A DNA stretch of 38,710 bases, taken from positions 1 to 38,710 of IMG/VR virus record IMGVR_UViG_3300003885_000017; one strand, 5' to 3'. Below, one piece after another: positions 5,537 to 11,310 of this stretch (position 1 is its first letter; the number at the start of each line of letters is the position of its first letter). Position numbers and translations under genes: made by a program. The notes under the pieces were generated by a model, which was not told the DNA's origin, made no database searches, and worked only from the letters and a program-made list of their open reading frames with translations. The DNA is from a virus.

Positions 5537-6667
5537 ATGCGATTTGCTGTTGTTGTCCTTGCCGGACTCCTTCTGTCCTGCGGCTCCTGGCCGCCTGGTG
5601 GAGGCGGGCCGCCGACGGAACCCACGCCACCGCCCCCGGATGAGAATCCCATCCCGTCGGAGTCGGAGCAGTGTCATCTCACGGGCGCGTCCTTCTCCTG
5701 TTACGACAATCCGCCAGACGGAGAGAGCTTCGAGATGTGGTTGCCAAACTGGGGGTATGTCTGCCCCCCCATCGATGGAGTGACGACCAGGGTCGGCGTG
5801 CCGGAGAACTGTCCGGCGATACCCGAGCTTCCGCAACCTCAGTGCGACAGCTTCACAGATCGCGGTGGCACCGTGCGTGTGCTCGATGATGTCTGCAACT
5901 GCTACCTCCAAGAGGAATGGATTGAGTGCCCCGTTGAGCCTTCGCCTGGGCCTGGGGTGTGTCGAGACGTGGAAGCCACCCTTGTGCCGTCTCAGGGTTG
6001 CTCTCAGACGTTTCGCGCCAACGTCAAGGCAGCGACACTCACGCTGGGCGACCTCACGGGCAACCATCCCCAGGAGAACCTGAAGACTCTGGCTGCCACG
6101 CTCATCGAGCAGAACGAAGGCATGTGCGCCTTCGGTGGAATCGAGGCGGTGTTCATCCTGCGGAACGACGGTAGGTGGGAGGAGAACCACGCGGTCTTCT
6201 TCGGCGATGGCGGATGGACGAACAACGGCTTCGGCGTTTACAAGGGGTGTCACGAAGACACGGACCCTACTGAGCCCCCGGAGCCTCCAGATCCGGGGCC
6301 GGTTGTTTGCGCGGACCCGAACCCTCGCGGTCGCCCCGCTCGTTTCAACATGAAGCGCGTGGGCAACCTCAACAAGATCGAGACGAACTACCAGATCTCG
6401 GAACGAGCGTATTGTCTGGAGACGTGTTCACCTATCGAGCCGGACGTGTGCTTCGAGCGGGACAATTGTCCGGTGCGCTTCGAGGGTGATCCCGAGCGCG
6501 TTCCGTGCGAGCGCGACCCCGATGTCATTGGCGTGCAGAAGTGGTGGTGCGACGGGACGCCTATCGAGCCTTCCAACGAGACTGGCTCGCAGGCGATCTG
6601 CTCGGGCCAGGCGAAGACTTGCACTGAAGACGGCGACACTTGTGGAGAGATAGATGCCCGACCATAG
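5537..6667 (+). CDS. Secreted Cys-rich lipoprotein
   Basis: 376 aa from ATG 5537, with AGGAGG at a good distance; the upstream in-frame TTG is not preferred. The N-terminus is a classical lipoprotein signal: RFAVVVLAGLLLSC with lipobox LLSC, then a Pro/Gly-rich tether. At least 20 Cys follow in three blocks. A middle block includes GMCAFGGIEAVFILRNDGRW and FFGDGGWTNNGFGVYKG; the last block is CETC-like and Cys/Glu-rich. The protein should sit outside the cytoplasmic membrane, anchored by lipid. It is the first gene of the rightward operon. Phage-encoded lipoproteins often block superinfection or serve in lysis; which applies here is not visible. Family not recognised. Confidence 0.82.
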   Translation: MRFAVVVLAGLLLSCGSWPPGGGGPPTEPTPPPPDENPIPSESEQCHLTGASFSCYDNPPDGESFEMWLPNWGYVCPPIDGVTTRVGVPENCPAIPELPQPQCDSFTDRGGTVRVLDDVCNCYLQEEWIECPVEPSPGPGVCRDVEATLVPSQGCSQTFRANVKAATLTLGDLTGNHPQENLKTLAATLIEQNEGMCAFGGIEAVFILRNDGRWEENHAVFFGDGGWTNNGFGVYKGCHEDTDPTEPPEPPDPGPVVCADPNPRGRPARFNMKRVGNLNKIETNYQISERAYCLETCSPIEPDVCFERDNCPVRFEGDPERVPCERDPDVIGVQKWWCDGTPIEPSNETGSQAICSGQAKTCTEDGDTCGEIDARP

Positions 6668-6926
6668 ATTCGATCTGACGAGAGTGGACGGGAAGAACCT
6701 GTTCTCTGATTCCAAGCTGCAGGAGGCCATCGAGTCGGCGGTGAGACGCCAATCCAAAGACGGTCTCATTGTCGTCGGCCATGCGGACAGTGACGATGGA
6801 GGCAGGGCGTACCTCTCCGTGGCGTACAGGTTCGGGGACGAGGTCACCATCGTGGCTGCAGCCTACAAGGAGCGTAGCAAGCCCATGAGCTACGGTGCCG
6901 AGGTCGTCTGGACGCCGGACTTTTGA
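6654..6926 (+). CDS. Small hypothetical protein
   Basis: 90 aa; ATG 6654 follows GGAGAG and overlaps the lipoprotein gene by 14 bases. The sequence LFSDSKLQEAIESAVRRQSK, then GLIVVGHADSDDGG and YLSVAYRFGDEVTIVAAAYKE, suggests one helix packed on an antiparallel sheet. Not recognised. It probably acts in the cytoplasm, as no signal or membrane segment is present. Confidence 0.78.
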   Translation: MPDHRFDLTRVDGKNLFSDSKLQEAIESAVRRQSKDGLIVVGHADSDDGGRAYLSVAYRFGDEVTIVAAAYKERSKPMSYGAEVVWTPDF

Positions 6927-6936
6927 AGGAGGTCTG

Positions 6937-7266
6937 ATGAAGCTTCCGGCCGGTCCGACCAAGTACGTCGTTCTTGGTCTCGCTACGCTCGCCGGCATCG
7001 CGCTCGCGTACAGCCTCGGCGGCCCGCTCGTCGGGACGTTGCTCTCGGTGATCTTGATCTACGAGGGGTGGACCCTTAGGAACAAGTACGAGAGCGACAC
7101 GATCAGTGAGGTGCTCTGGGCTCTCGCGGAGAGGCCACTCGTTCCGTGGGTTGCAGGGCTGGCGACAGCTTGGGCAATCGAGAGTGGGGTGCTCGTTGAT
7201 CCTTGGGCGGTCCTCGTCGTGGGATTCCTCCAAGGACACTTTTGGTTTCAGAGGAGCAAGACATGA
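6937..7266 (+). CDS. Small multi-pass membrane protein
   Basis: 109 aa from ATG 6937 (GGAGG 5 bases upstream). Three to four membrane segments: KYVVLGLATLAGIALAYSL, then LVGTLLSVILIYEGW, then WVAGLATAWAIESGV with WAVLVVGFLQG. Size and topology would fit a holin, but the pairing with another membrane gene and the distance from the endolysin leave this open. Coupled by ATGA to the next gene. Confidence 0.75.
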   Translation: MKLPAGPTKYVVLGLATLAGIALAYSLGGPLVGTLLSVILIYEGWTLRNKYESDTISEVLWALAERPLVPWVAGLATAWAIESGVLVDPWAVLVVGFLQGHFWFQRSKT

Positions 7267-7781
7267 CGCGAAAAGAATGGGACGCAGTCTATGACCGCCA
7301 CTTCAGGGATCTCTTCGATCGCTATTCGGCGAAGGACCCGAAGTGGCGTCAGGTGAAAGCCCGCGAGCGAACTCGAATTGAAACCGGCACCACGCGGCCT
7401 GGTTCGGGTCTGTTCGGTGGGCTGAAGGAGAAGCTCGGCATGAAGCTGCTCTCGTCGTTCCTTCCGGGGATCGTGAAGGGAGTCGGTGACGGTCAGTACG
7501 GTGAAGGCGTGCAGAAGGTTTACTGGTGGTTTGCGGGCAAGAAGACGTGGATCTCGATAGGCCTCTTCGCAGCCTATACCTTTGTGACCTACGTCCTTGT
7601 GCCGGTTTTGCTGATGTCGGGCGTGGCTCAGCCCGAGACGGTCCCGGCTCTCCAAGCTTGGGTGAGTTGGATTCCACCCGCCGTACCGTTCCTGATTGGG
7701 ATCGGCGTCTTCGATGCTGCGGTCAGGATCGAGCCTCCCCAGGATGGCGTTTTCGTCACTCCCCCTGGACCCTCTAAGTAG
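7263..7781 (+). CDS. Membrane protein with N-terminal cytoplasmic domain
   Basis: 172 aa, ATG 7263 overlapping the previous stop. About 100 soluble, basic residues (TRKEWDAVYDRHFRDLF, later KLGMKLLSSFLPGIVKGV) precede two membrane segments: WISIGLFAAYTFVTYVLVP and PPAVPFLIGIGVF. The tail is short and Pro-rich. No known family. It is the last gene before operator O3 and the structured leader, so it may end a transcription unit. Confidence 0.75.
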   Translation: MTRKEWDAVYDRHFRDLFDRYSAKDPKWRQVKARERTRIETGTTRPGSGLFGGLKEKLGMKLLSSFLPGIVKGVGDGQYGEGVQKVYWWFAGKKTWISIGLFAAYTFVTYVLVPVLLMSGVAQPETVPALQAWVSWIPPAVPFLIGIGVFDAAVRIEPPQDGVFVTPPGPSK

Positions 7782-7797
7782 TAGACAGGCGGTCTAC
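7781..7797. promoter_or_regulatory. Operator O3 (GTAGAC-AGGCG-GTCTAC)
   Basis: A perfect 6-5-6 inverted repeat identical in arms to O2, 2.4 kb away and in one of the few real intergenic gaps. It overlaps a possible -35 (TAGACA). This makes a phage-wide regulon with O1 and O2 likely. Confidence 0.65.
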
Positions 7798-7810
7798 GGT
7801 GTGGTAGTCT
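7782..7810 (+). promoter_or_regulatory. Candidate rightward promoter overlapping O3
   Basis: TAGACA (7782-7787), 17 bp, TAGTCT (7805-7810). The match to consensus is weak, but the layout (17-bp operator, 7 bp, -10 hexamer) is the same as at the strong leftward promoter with O1. Confidence 0.4.
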
Positions 7811-7818
7811 CCGGACGT

Positions 7819-7911
7819 GGCTGAGCCCCAGCCATGGGAGGGGTCACCCGGCACGTCGCTTGCTCCCTGAGCTCGCGGTGGCCGAGGCCTTTGAGTGTCG
7901 GGCCCCCTCCC
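7819..7911 (+). ncRNA. Highly structured 5' leader RNA (possible riboregulator)
   Basis: This gap folds into stacked long-range helices. GGGAGGGG (7836-7843) pairs perfectly with CCCCTCCC (7904-7911); CCCGGCAC (7847-7854) pairs with GTGTCGGG (7895-7902) with one G-U pair. Only TCA and one C separate the two helices, giving a nearly continuous 16-bp stem closing a 40-nt apical region. A separate hairpin GGCTG-n5-CAGCC lies at 7819-7833. The AAGGAG of the next gene begins 4 bases after the stem. There is no U-tract, so it is not a simple terminator. No known riboswitch class was recognised. Confidence 0.55.
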
Positions 7912-7929
7912 GGAAAGGAGTCACACCAC

Positions 7930-8283
7930 ATGGTTGAGACCCTGCAGCACGACGTACCATCGCACACCGCAGCGATGAAGGGTGGCGACTGGAAGATGGT
8001 TGTCCAGACCCTCCAGGCCGGCCAGGCCGGCAGCTACGCCGACACTGTTCACGTCTACCGCGTTTTCTTTCATCGGATCCCCTACAACAACAAGTCGACC
8101 AAAGTCTGGGAGCCGGCACCGTGGGCTGACAGCCTGGACATGGTGCGTCCGAAGCTCAGGGCTATTCGCAACTGGTCGGTGGGTGACGACGTGAAGAATC
8201 CATTTGCTCCTCAGCTCGACTACGTCCAGAACGTCGGGCCGGGCGTCTGGGAGTTCTCCGTGCGGAAGAGGTACACGGGATGA
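7930..8283 (+). CDS. Hypothetical protein behind the structured leader
   Basis: 117 aa from ATG 7930 (AAGGAG 9 bases upstream). The N-terminal third is Ala/Gly-rich (LQAGQAGSYADTVHVY); then RVFFHRIPYNNKSTKVWEP and VWEFSVRKRYTG. No family, signal or membrane segment recognised. It is the only gene in the window with a long structured leader plus operator, so its expression is probably regulated separately. Its stop overlaps the next start. Confidence 0.72.
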   Translation: MVETLQHDVPSHTAAMKGGDWKMVVQTLQAGQAGSYADTVHVYRVFFHRIPYNNKSTKVWEPAPWADSLDMVRPKLRAIRNWSVGDDVKNPFAPQLDYVQNVGPGVWEFSVRKRYTG

Positions 8284-8930
8284 GCATCTGCAAGGGGCCG
8301 CGCTGCGGCGAGGAGATCCGCTGGGTGAAGGGCCGCAAGGGCGGGAGCATTCCCATCGACGTGGAGCCCAACCCTGAGGGCAACGTTCTCATCGAGGGAG
8401 ACGGCCTCGCGGTCGTGTTGCCCAAGGAGGCAGCGGCCCGGTATACGGGCGAGAAGTTCATGGTTCATTGGAAGACGTGTCCTGACGCAGAGTCCTTCCG
8501 GCACAAGAAGCGGAAGCCTCCGGTGGTTGCGGTCCTCTTGGGGCTGCTGCTCCTGGCCGGCTGCGCCACGCTGGCGAAGATGGGCGTCGTGGACTCCGAG
8601 CAGGACAAGTACACCTATTGGACGCGCTACTACGAGACGCGCATGGGCTTGCCGCCCTCGAGGATCGTCTTCGAGGAGCACTCGGAGAATCCTTGGTGTT
8701 CCTGGGTGGACGCTGAGCTCGAGCTCACGGGTGAGGGCCTCGTACCCGTTTATTCGGTCGTCCACTACGACATTGGGCGTGTTGGGTGCAAGAGGCCCTG
8801 GGACGCAGCGAGGCATGAGGTCTGCCACCTTCGCTACCAGCACCCCTACTTCCGTTACTCGACGGATGAGGAAGCGGACGCGGCGTTCAAGGAAACTGAG
8901 GTCGCCAAGTGCGAGAGGGAGTACAGATGA
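8280..8930 (+). CDS. Zinc-ribbon / lipobox / HExxH metalloprotease-like fusion
   Basis: 216 aa. Residues 1-75 are a zinc-ribbon type found alone in other phages: CKGPRCGEEIRW, GSIPIDVEPNPEGN, HWKTCPDAESFR. A basic stretch (HKKRKPP) and a hydrophobic segment with a perfect lipobox (VVAVLLGLLLLAGC) follow. The C-terminal part carries HEVCH in ARHEVCHLRYQHPYF, an HExxH zinc-protease motif, with acidic EEAD downstream that could supply the third ligand. The peptidase part should lie outside the membrane, the ribbon inside, unless a GTG just before the hydrophobic segment is used as an internal start. A similar zinc-ribbon/lipobox protein is at 3668-3991. Confidence 0.75.
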   Translation: MSICKGPRCGEEIRWVKGRKGGSIPIDVEPNPEGNVLIEGDGLAVVLPKEAAARYTGEKFMVHWKTCPDAESFRHKKRKPPVVAVLLGLLLLAGCATLAKMGVVDSEQDKYTYWTRYYETRMGLPPSRIVFEEHSENPWCSWVDAELELTGEGLVPVYSVVHYDIGRVGCKRPWDAARHEVCHLRYQHPYFRYSTDEEADAAFKETEVAKCEREYR

Positions 8931-9250
8931 CACGAAGGGGATTCACTGCGGCGGTGTTTGCGATCATCGCAGCGCCAGCTGTTGTTCTTGCCGGCCCTCG
9001 TCGGCCGCGCTTTCCATATCTCCCTCATCGGTCACAGGCGCGGCGCTGGGAGTTCGAGCGGCGTGGAAACCACTACTACCGTCGTCGCATCAGCTTTGCC
9101 CACGGTCCGCGAGTGGGGCTCTATCGATGGCAACGGTGTCCGTGGGGATTGGAGCAGAGCCTTCTCCGGAAGAGCTACCTTCCGCGCAATTACAAGACCC
9201 CGGTGCAATCTTGGTGGGAGTCCTATCTCAGAAGGCGGGAGGAGCGATGA
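8927..9250 (+). CDS. Small exported basic protein with Tat-like signal
   Basis: 107 aa, ATG 8927 in an ATGA overlap. The N-terminus TRRGFTAAVFAIIAAPAVVLA matches the twin-arginine consensus (S/T-R-R-x-F) and ends in a plausible signal-peptidase site, split here as TRRGF and AAVFAIIAAPAVVLA. The mature part is rich in Arg, Tyr and Trp (FERRGNHYYRRRISF, WWESYLRRREER). Tat export would imply folding or cofactor binding before export. Function unknown; it directly follows the HExxH lipoprotein-like gene. Confidence 0.68.
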   Translation: MTRRGFTAAVFAIIAAPAVVLAGPRRPRFPYLPHRSQARRWEFERRGNHYYRRRISFAHGPRVGLYRWQRCPWGLEQSLLRKSYLPRNYKTPVQSWWESYLRRREER

Positions 9251-9642
9251 CTTCCGAGGGGAAGGACTCTCTCTTGGTCGGAATAGTTGTGGTGTTCTTC
9301 ACCATCGTTGTGGCCTTCGCGGTCTACGGGCGAATCCGTGAGGATGCGGAGGAGCGGCGACACCAGGACATCGTCTGTTTCTCCGGGTCGGTGGTGCTCT
9401 TCGTCGCTGAAGACGTGGCCGTCTACCCGGACAGCAGGAGCATTCGCGTCGTCTGGCCTGACGGTCGTCAGCGTGTGTTGTTGGAGGGAAACTGCGAGTG
9501 GGCTCCGACTAATCCCGAGAGCGAATACGACTCTGGAGAGACGCAGTCCTGGAGGGGGCCGGATCCAGACAGGGGGGTGCGATGGGCATGGCGGAATACG
9601 AGGAGTACTTCGACGGCGGGCCGGAGCCTCCGGGCATCATGA
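9247..9642 (+). CDS. Small single-pass membrane protein
   Basis: 131 aa, starting in ATGA overlap. One membrane segment, DSLLVGIVVVFFTIVVAFAV (8-27), then a soluble domain CFSGSVVLFVAEDVAVY, IRVVWPDGRQRVLLEGNC with two Cys. This soluble part resembles small beta domains with a DGR turn seen in phage proteins. The last 61 bases overlap the next gene, and the end is basic and Ser-rich, so the true end is accepted only because no earlier stop exists. Confidence 0.68.
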   Translation: MTSEGKDSLLVGIVVVFFTIVVAFAVYGRIREDAEERRHQDIVCFSGSVVLFVAEDVAVYPDSRSIRVVWPDGRQRVLLEGNCEWAPTNPESEYDSGETQSWRGPDPDRGVRWAWRNTRSTSTAGRSLRAS

Positions 9643-9899
9643 GCGGCAAGAACCCATCGGAGATGAGCGACGAGGAGCTCAGGAAGGCAAAGGCGAGGGA
9701 CGGCCTCGGGGAGTCACCGGACATGGTGTGTGTGGAGACGATGCTGGACGTGCTCGTCGCGGCGATCCTGCTTTCGCGGACGTATCTGAGCACGATCCCA
9801 ACGGTCCAGAACGGCGAGGATGCTCTCGTCTATGCTCGTCAGCTGCGCTTCAAAGCGGAGGAGATGGAACGGTACGCAAGGGAGAACAAGAAGGCATGA
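9582..9899 (+). CDS. Hypothetical helical protein
   Basis: 105 aa; ATG 9582 or 9588 (GGGGGGTG upstream fits either). Acidic N-terminus (AEYEEYFDGGPEPPG), then helices including MLDVLVAAILLSRTYLSTI and LVYARQLRFKAEEMERYARE. Not recognised. Overlaps the next gene by ATGA. Confidence 0.72.
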   Translation: MGMAEYEEYFDGGPEPPGIMSGKNPSEMSDEELRKAKARDGLGESPDMVCVETMLDVLVAAILLSRTYLSTIPTVQNGEDALVYARQLRFKAEEMERYARENKKA

Positions 9900-10132
9900 A
9901 CAAGCCACGGAAGCGAGCGTTGAACGCCATTGGGCTCCTCGTCTACGGGGTCGTCCCTCACCAGGGTGCCGTGGACGGCGGGCGCGGGTCTATCAAGGGC
10001 TGGGTCGGGGGCCGCTACTCTCCGAACAAGCAGCGCCAGTTGCGGAAGTCGTTTCTGCGGGCGCGTCGGCATGGCGTTCCGGTTCGCCGGGCCATGACGG
10101 ATGCCGTCCTGGAGGTTGGAGAATATGCTTGA
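9896..10132 (+). CDS. Small basic protein
   Basis: 78 aa, rich in Arg/Lys: NKPRKRALNAIGLLVYG, then KGWVGGRYSPNKQRQLRKSF and RRHGVPVRRAM. The charge suggests nucleic-acid binding. Family not recognised. Starts by ATGA overlap. Confidence 0.65.
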   Translation: MNKPRKRALNAIGLLVYGVVPHQGAVDGGRGSIKGWVGGRYSPNKQRQLRKSFLRARRHGVPVRRAMTDAVLEVGEYA

Positions 10133-10559
10133 GATCCGCGATCCGTTCATTCCCGGCAACGTGTTCCGTGTCGATCCGGCGAAGATGATTGCCAAGTGCA
10201 AGGCGATCTATGAGAGGCGTGGGAGGGATCACGCGCGGTGTGTCCATTGTCCGGAGTTGCGTGAAGTGACGGCGAGGGCCCTCGAGGCTGAGATTCTGCT
10301 TGGGGCGCTTGAGCCGGTGGTGGATCCGGAGACGATCCACAACGCGATCTCCTTCGAGGAGTCCGTGAAGCCTTGGGGAAACTCCTGCGCTGGGCCGACG
10401 GACACGCAGCCCATCAAGGTCCAAGCCCCGGCGGGCTGGTGGCGAGGTCGTGGGTCCAAGAAGGTGGACCTGTCGAAGGTGGATCCGGACGAATCCGTCA
10501 CGGGCTTTGAGGTCGTGGACGTGGACGAGGCTGGGTTCGAGGTTGTGGAGCCCTCCTGA
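10125..10559 (+). CDS. Hypothetical protein with Cys pair
   Basis: 144 aa from ATG 10125 (GGAGGTTGGAG upstream). EIRDPFIPGNVFRVDPAKMI begins the protein; a CVHC pair sits in HARCVHCPELREVTARALEA; the tail is acidic with a repeated VTGFEVVDVDEAGFEVVEP (FEVV twice). Function unknown. The tail repeat looks like a flexible interaction peptide. Confidence 0.72.
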   Translation: MLEIRDPFIPGNVFRVDPAKMIAKCKAIYERRGRDHARCVHCPELREVTARALEAEILLGALEPVVDPETIHNAISFEESVKPWGNSCAGPTDTQPIKVQAPAGWWRGRGSKKVDLSKVDPDESVTGFEVVDVDEAGFEVVEPS

Positions 10560-10693
10560 TGTGGACTGATCGCCTGCCGGCGCACCGCTGGGAGTGGGGA
10601 GGCTTCCTTCACTGGCGGTGCGAGCGGTGCCGCTGGGTGTCGCGGGCACCTCGACGCGGCAGGTGCGTGGGCCCTGCAGGGAGGGTGAAGTGA
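10559..10693 (+). CDS. Tiny Cys/Arg/Trp-rich protein
   Basis: 44 aa, too short for usual cutoffs. MWTDRLPAHRWEWGGFLHW is followed by RCERCRW and C37. Start overlaps the previous stop (TGATG) and its own stop overlaps the next start (GTGA). CERC plus one further Cys could bind zinc. Accepted for its coupling on both sides. Confidence 0.6.
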   Translation: MWTDRLPAHRWEWGGFLHWRCERCRWVSRAPRRGRCVGPAGRVK

Positions 10694-10884
10694 GAAGCGA
10701 CCGAGACTTGCAGATCATGCTCGCGATGCGGACGCACGGTGGGTCTTTCGTCGTGGCTCTGGGCGAGGCCTGGATGCACGCCGACGATTTCAACAGCGCG
10801 AGGCTTCGAGTGGCGTTCCCTGAGTACTGGGACCAGTACGCTGCCGTGGTGGACCTGGAGGAGAAGCGCGATGCCAAAACTTAA
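10690..10884 (+). CDS. Small conserved phage protein
   Basis: 64 aa, GTG start at 10690 just after GGGAGGG and overlapping the prior stop. Sequence RSDRDLQIMLAMRTHGGSF, then ALGEAWMHADDFNSARLRVA and FPEYWDQYAAV. I have a recollection of this pattern (L-x-x-HGGSFV-n-LA-x-A-n-AD-x-x-N-n-F-n-YW-x-Y) in other phage genomes as a small protein of unknown function. Confidence 0.8.
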   Translation: MRSDRDLQIMLAMRTHGGSFVVALGEAWMHADDFNSARLRVAFPEYWDQYAAVVDLEEKRDAKT

Positions 10885-11086
10885 ATGCATGACCACGCCC
10901 AGGTTCCAGTACTGGCTCGAGGTTGATGGCTTCTGCAGCGAGCACAAGGAACACATCGTAGGCCGGATCGACAAGGCCATCGAGATCGAGGTCAAGAAGA
11001 TCGCCGCAGACTACGAGCTCGAGGAGCTCGGGTCCATTGAAGAAACTGAGCCTCCGCAGGAGGATTCCGGGGAGACGGTTCATTGA
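10871..11086 (+). CDS. Small hypothetical protein
   Basis: 71 aa, ATG 10871 with GGAGGAGAAG upstream. Two Cys (KLKCMTTPRFQYWLEVDGF; FCSEH) and a helical middle (IDKAIEIEVKKIAADYELEE), acidic tail. Not recognised. Confidence 0.72.
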   Translation: MPKLKCMTTPRFQYWLEVDGFCSEHKEHIVGRIDKAIEIEVKKIAADYELEELGSIEETEPPQEDSGETVH

Positions 11087-11310
11087 TCAGCGACTGGACG
11101 AAGCGAACATGGGAGAAGCTCCAGAACATGGGCTCCAACGAGCAGGCTTGGGAGATCCTTGAGAAAGCTGGAGCTGAGCTTGTGACCAGTGTCATCGAGC
11201 CGATTCAAGGCAGGCGCTTTAGGAACGAGGAGGCTCAAGGTGTTCCTGAGCGAGAGGCCGGCCCAGCTCCTAGCGAGAGCGGGCGTCGTTCATCGAGGGG
11301 GGTGGAGTGA
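11083..11310 (+). CDS. Small hypothetical protein, TTG start
   Basis: 75 aa. The TTG at 11083 overlaps the previous stop (TTGA) and follows GGGGAGA, so a TTG start fits better than any ATG. Helical N-terminus (DWTKRTWEKLQNMGS, EQAWEILEKAGAELV), charged disordered C-terminus. Function unknown. Overlaps the methyltransferase start (GTGA). Confidence 0.68.
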   Translation: MISDWTKRTWEKLQNMGSNEQAWEILEKAGAELVTSVIEPIQGRRFRNEEAQGVPEREAGPAPSESGRRSSRGVE

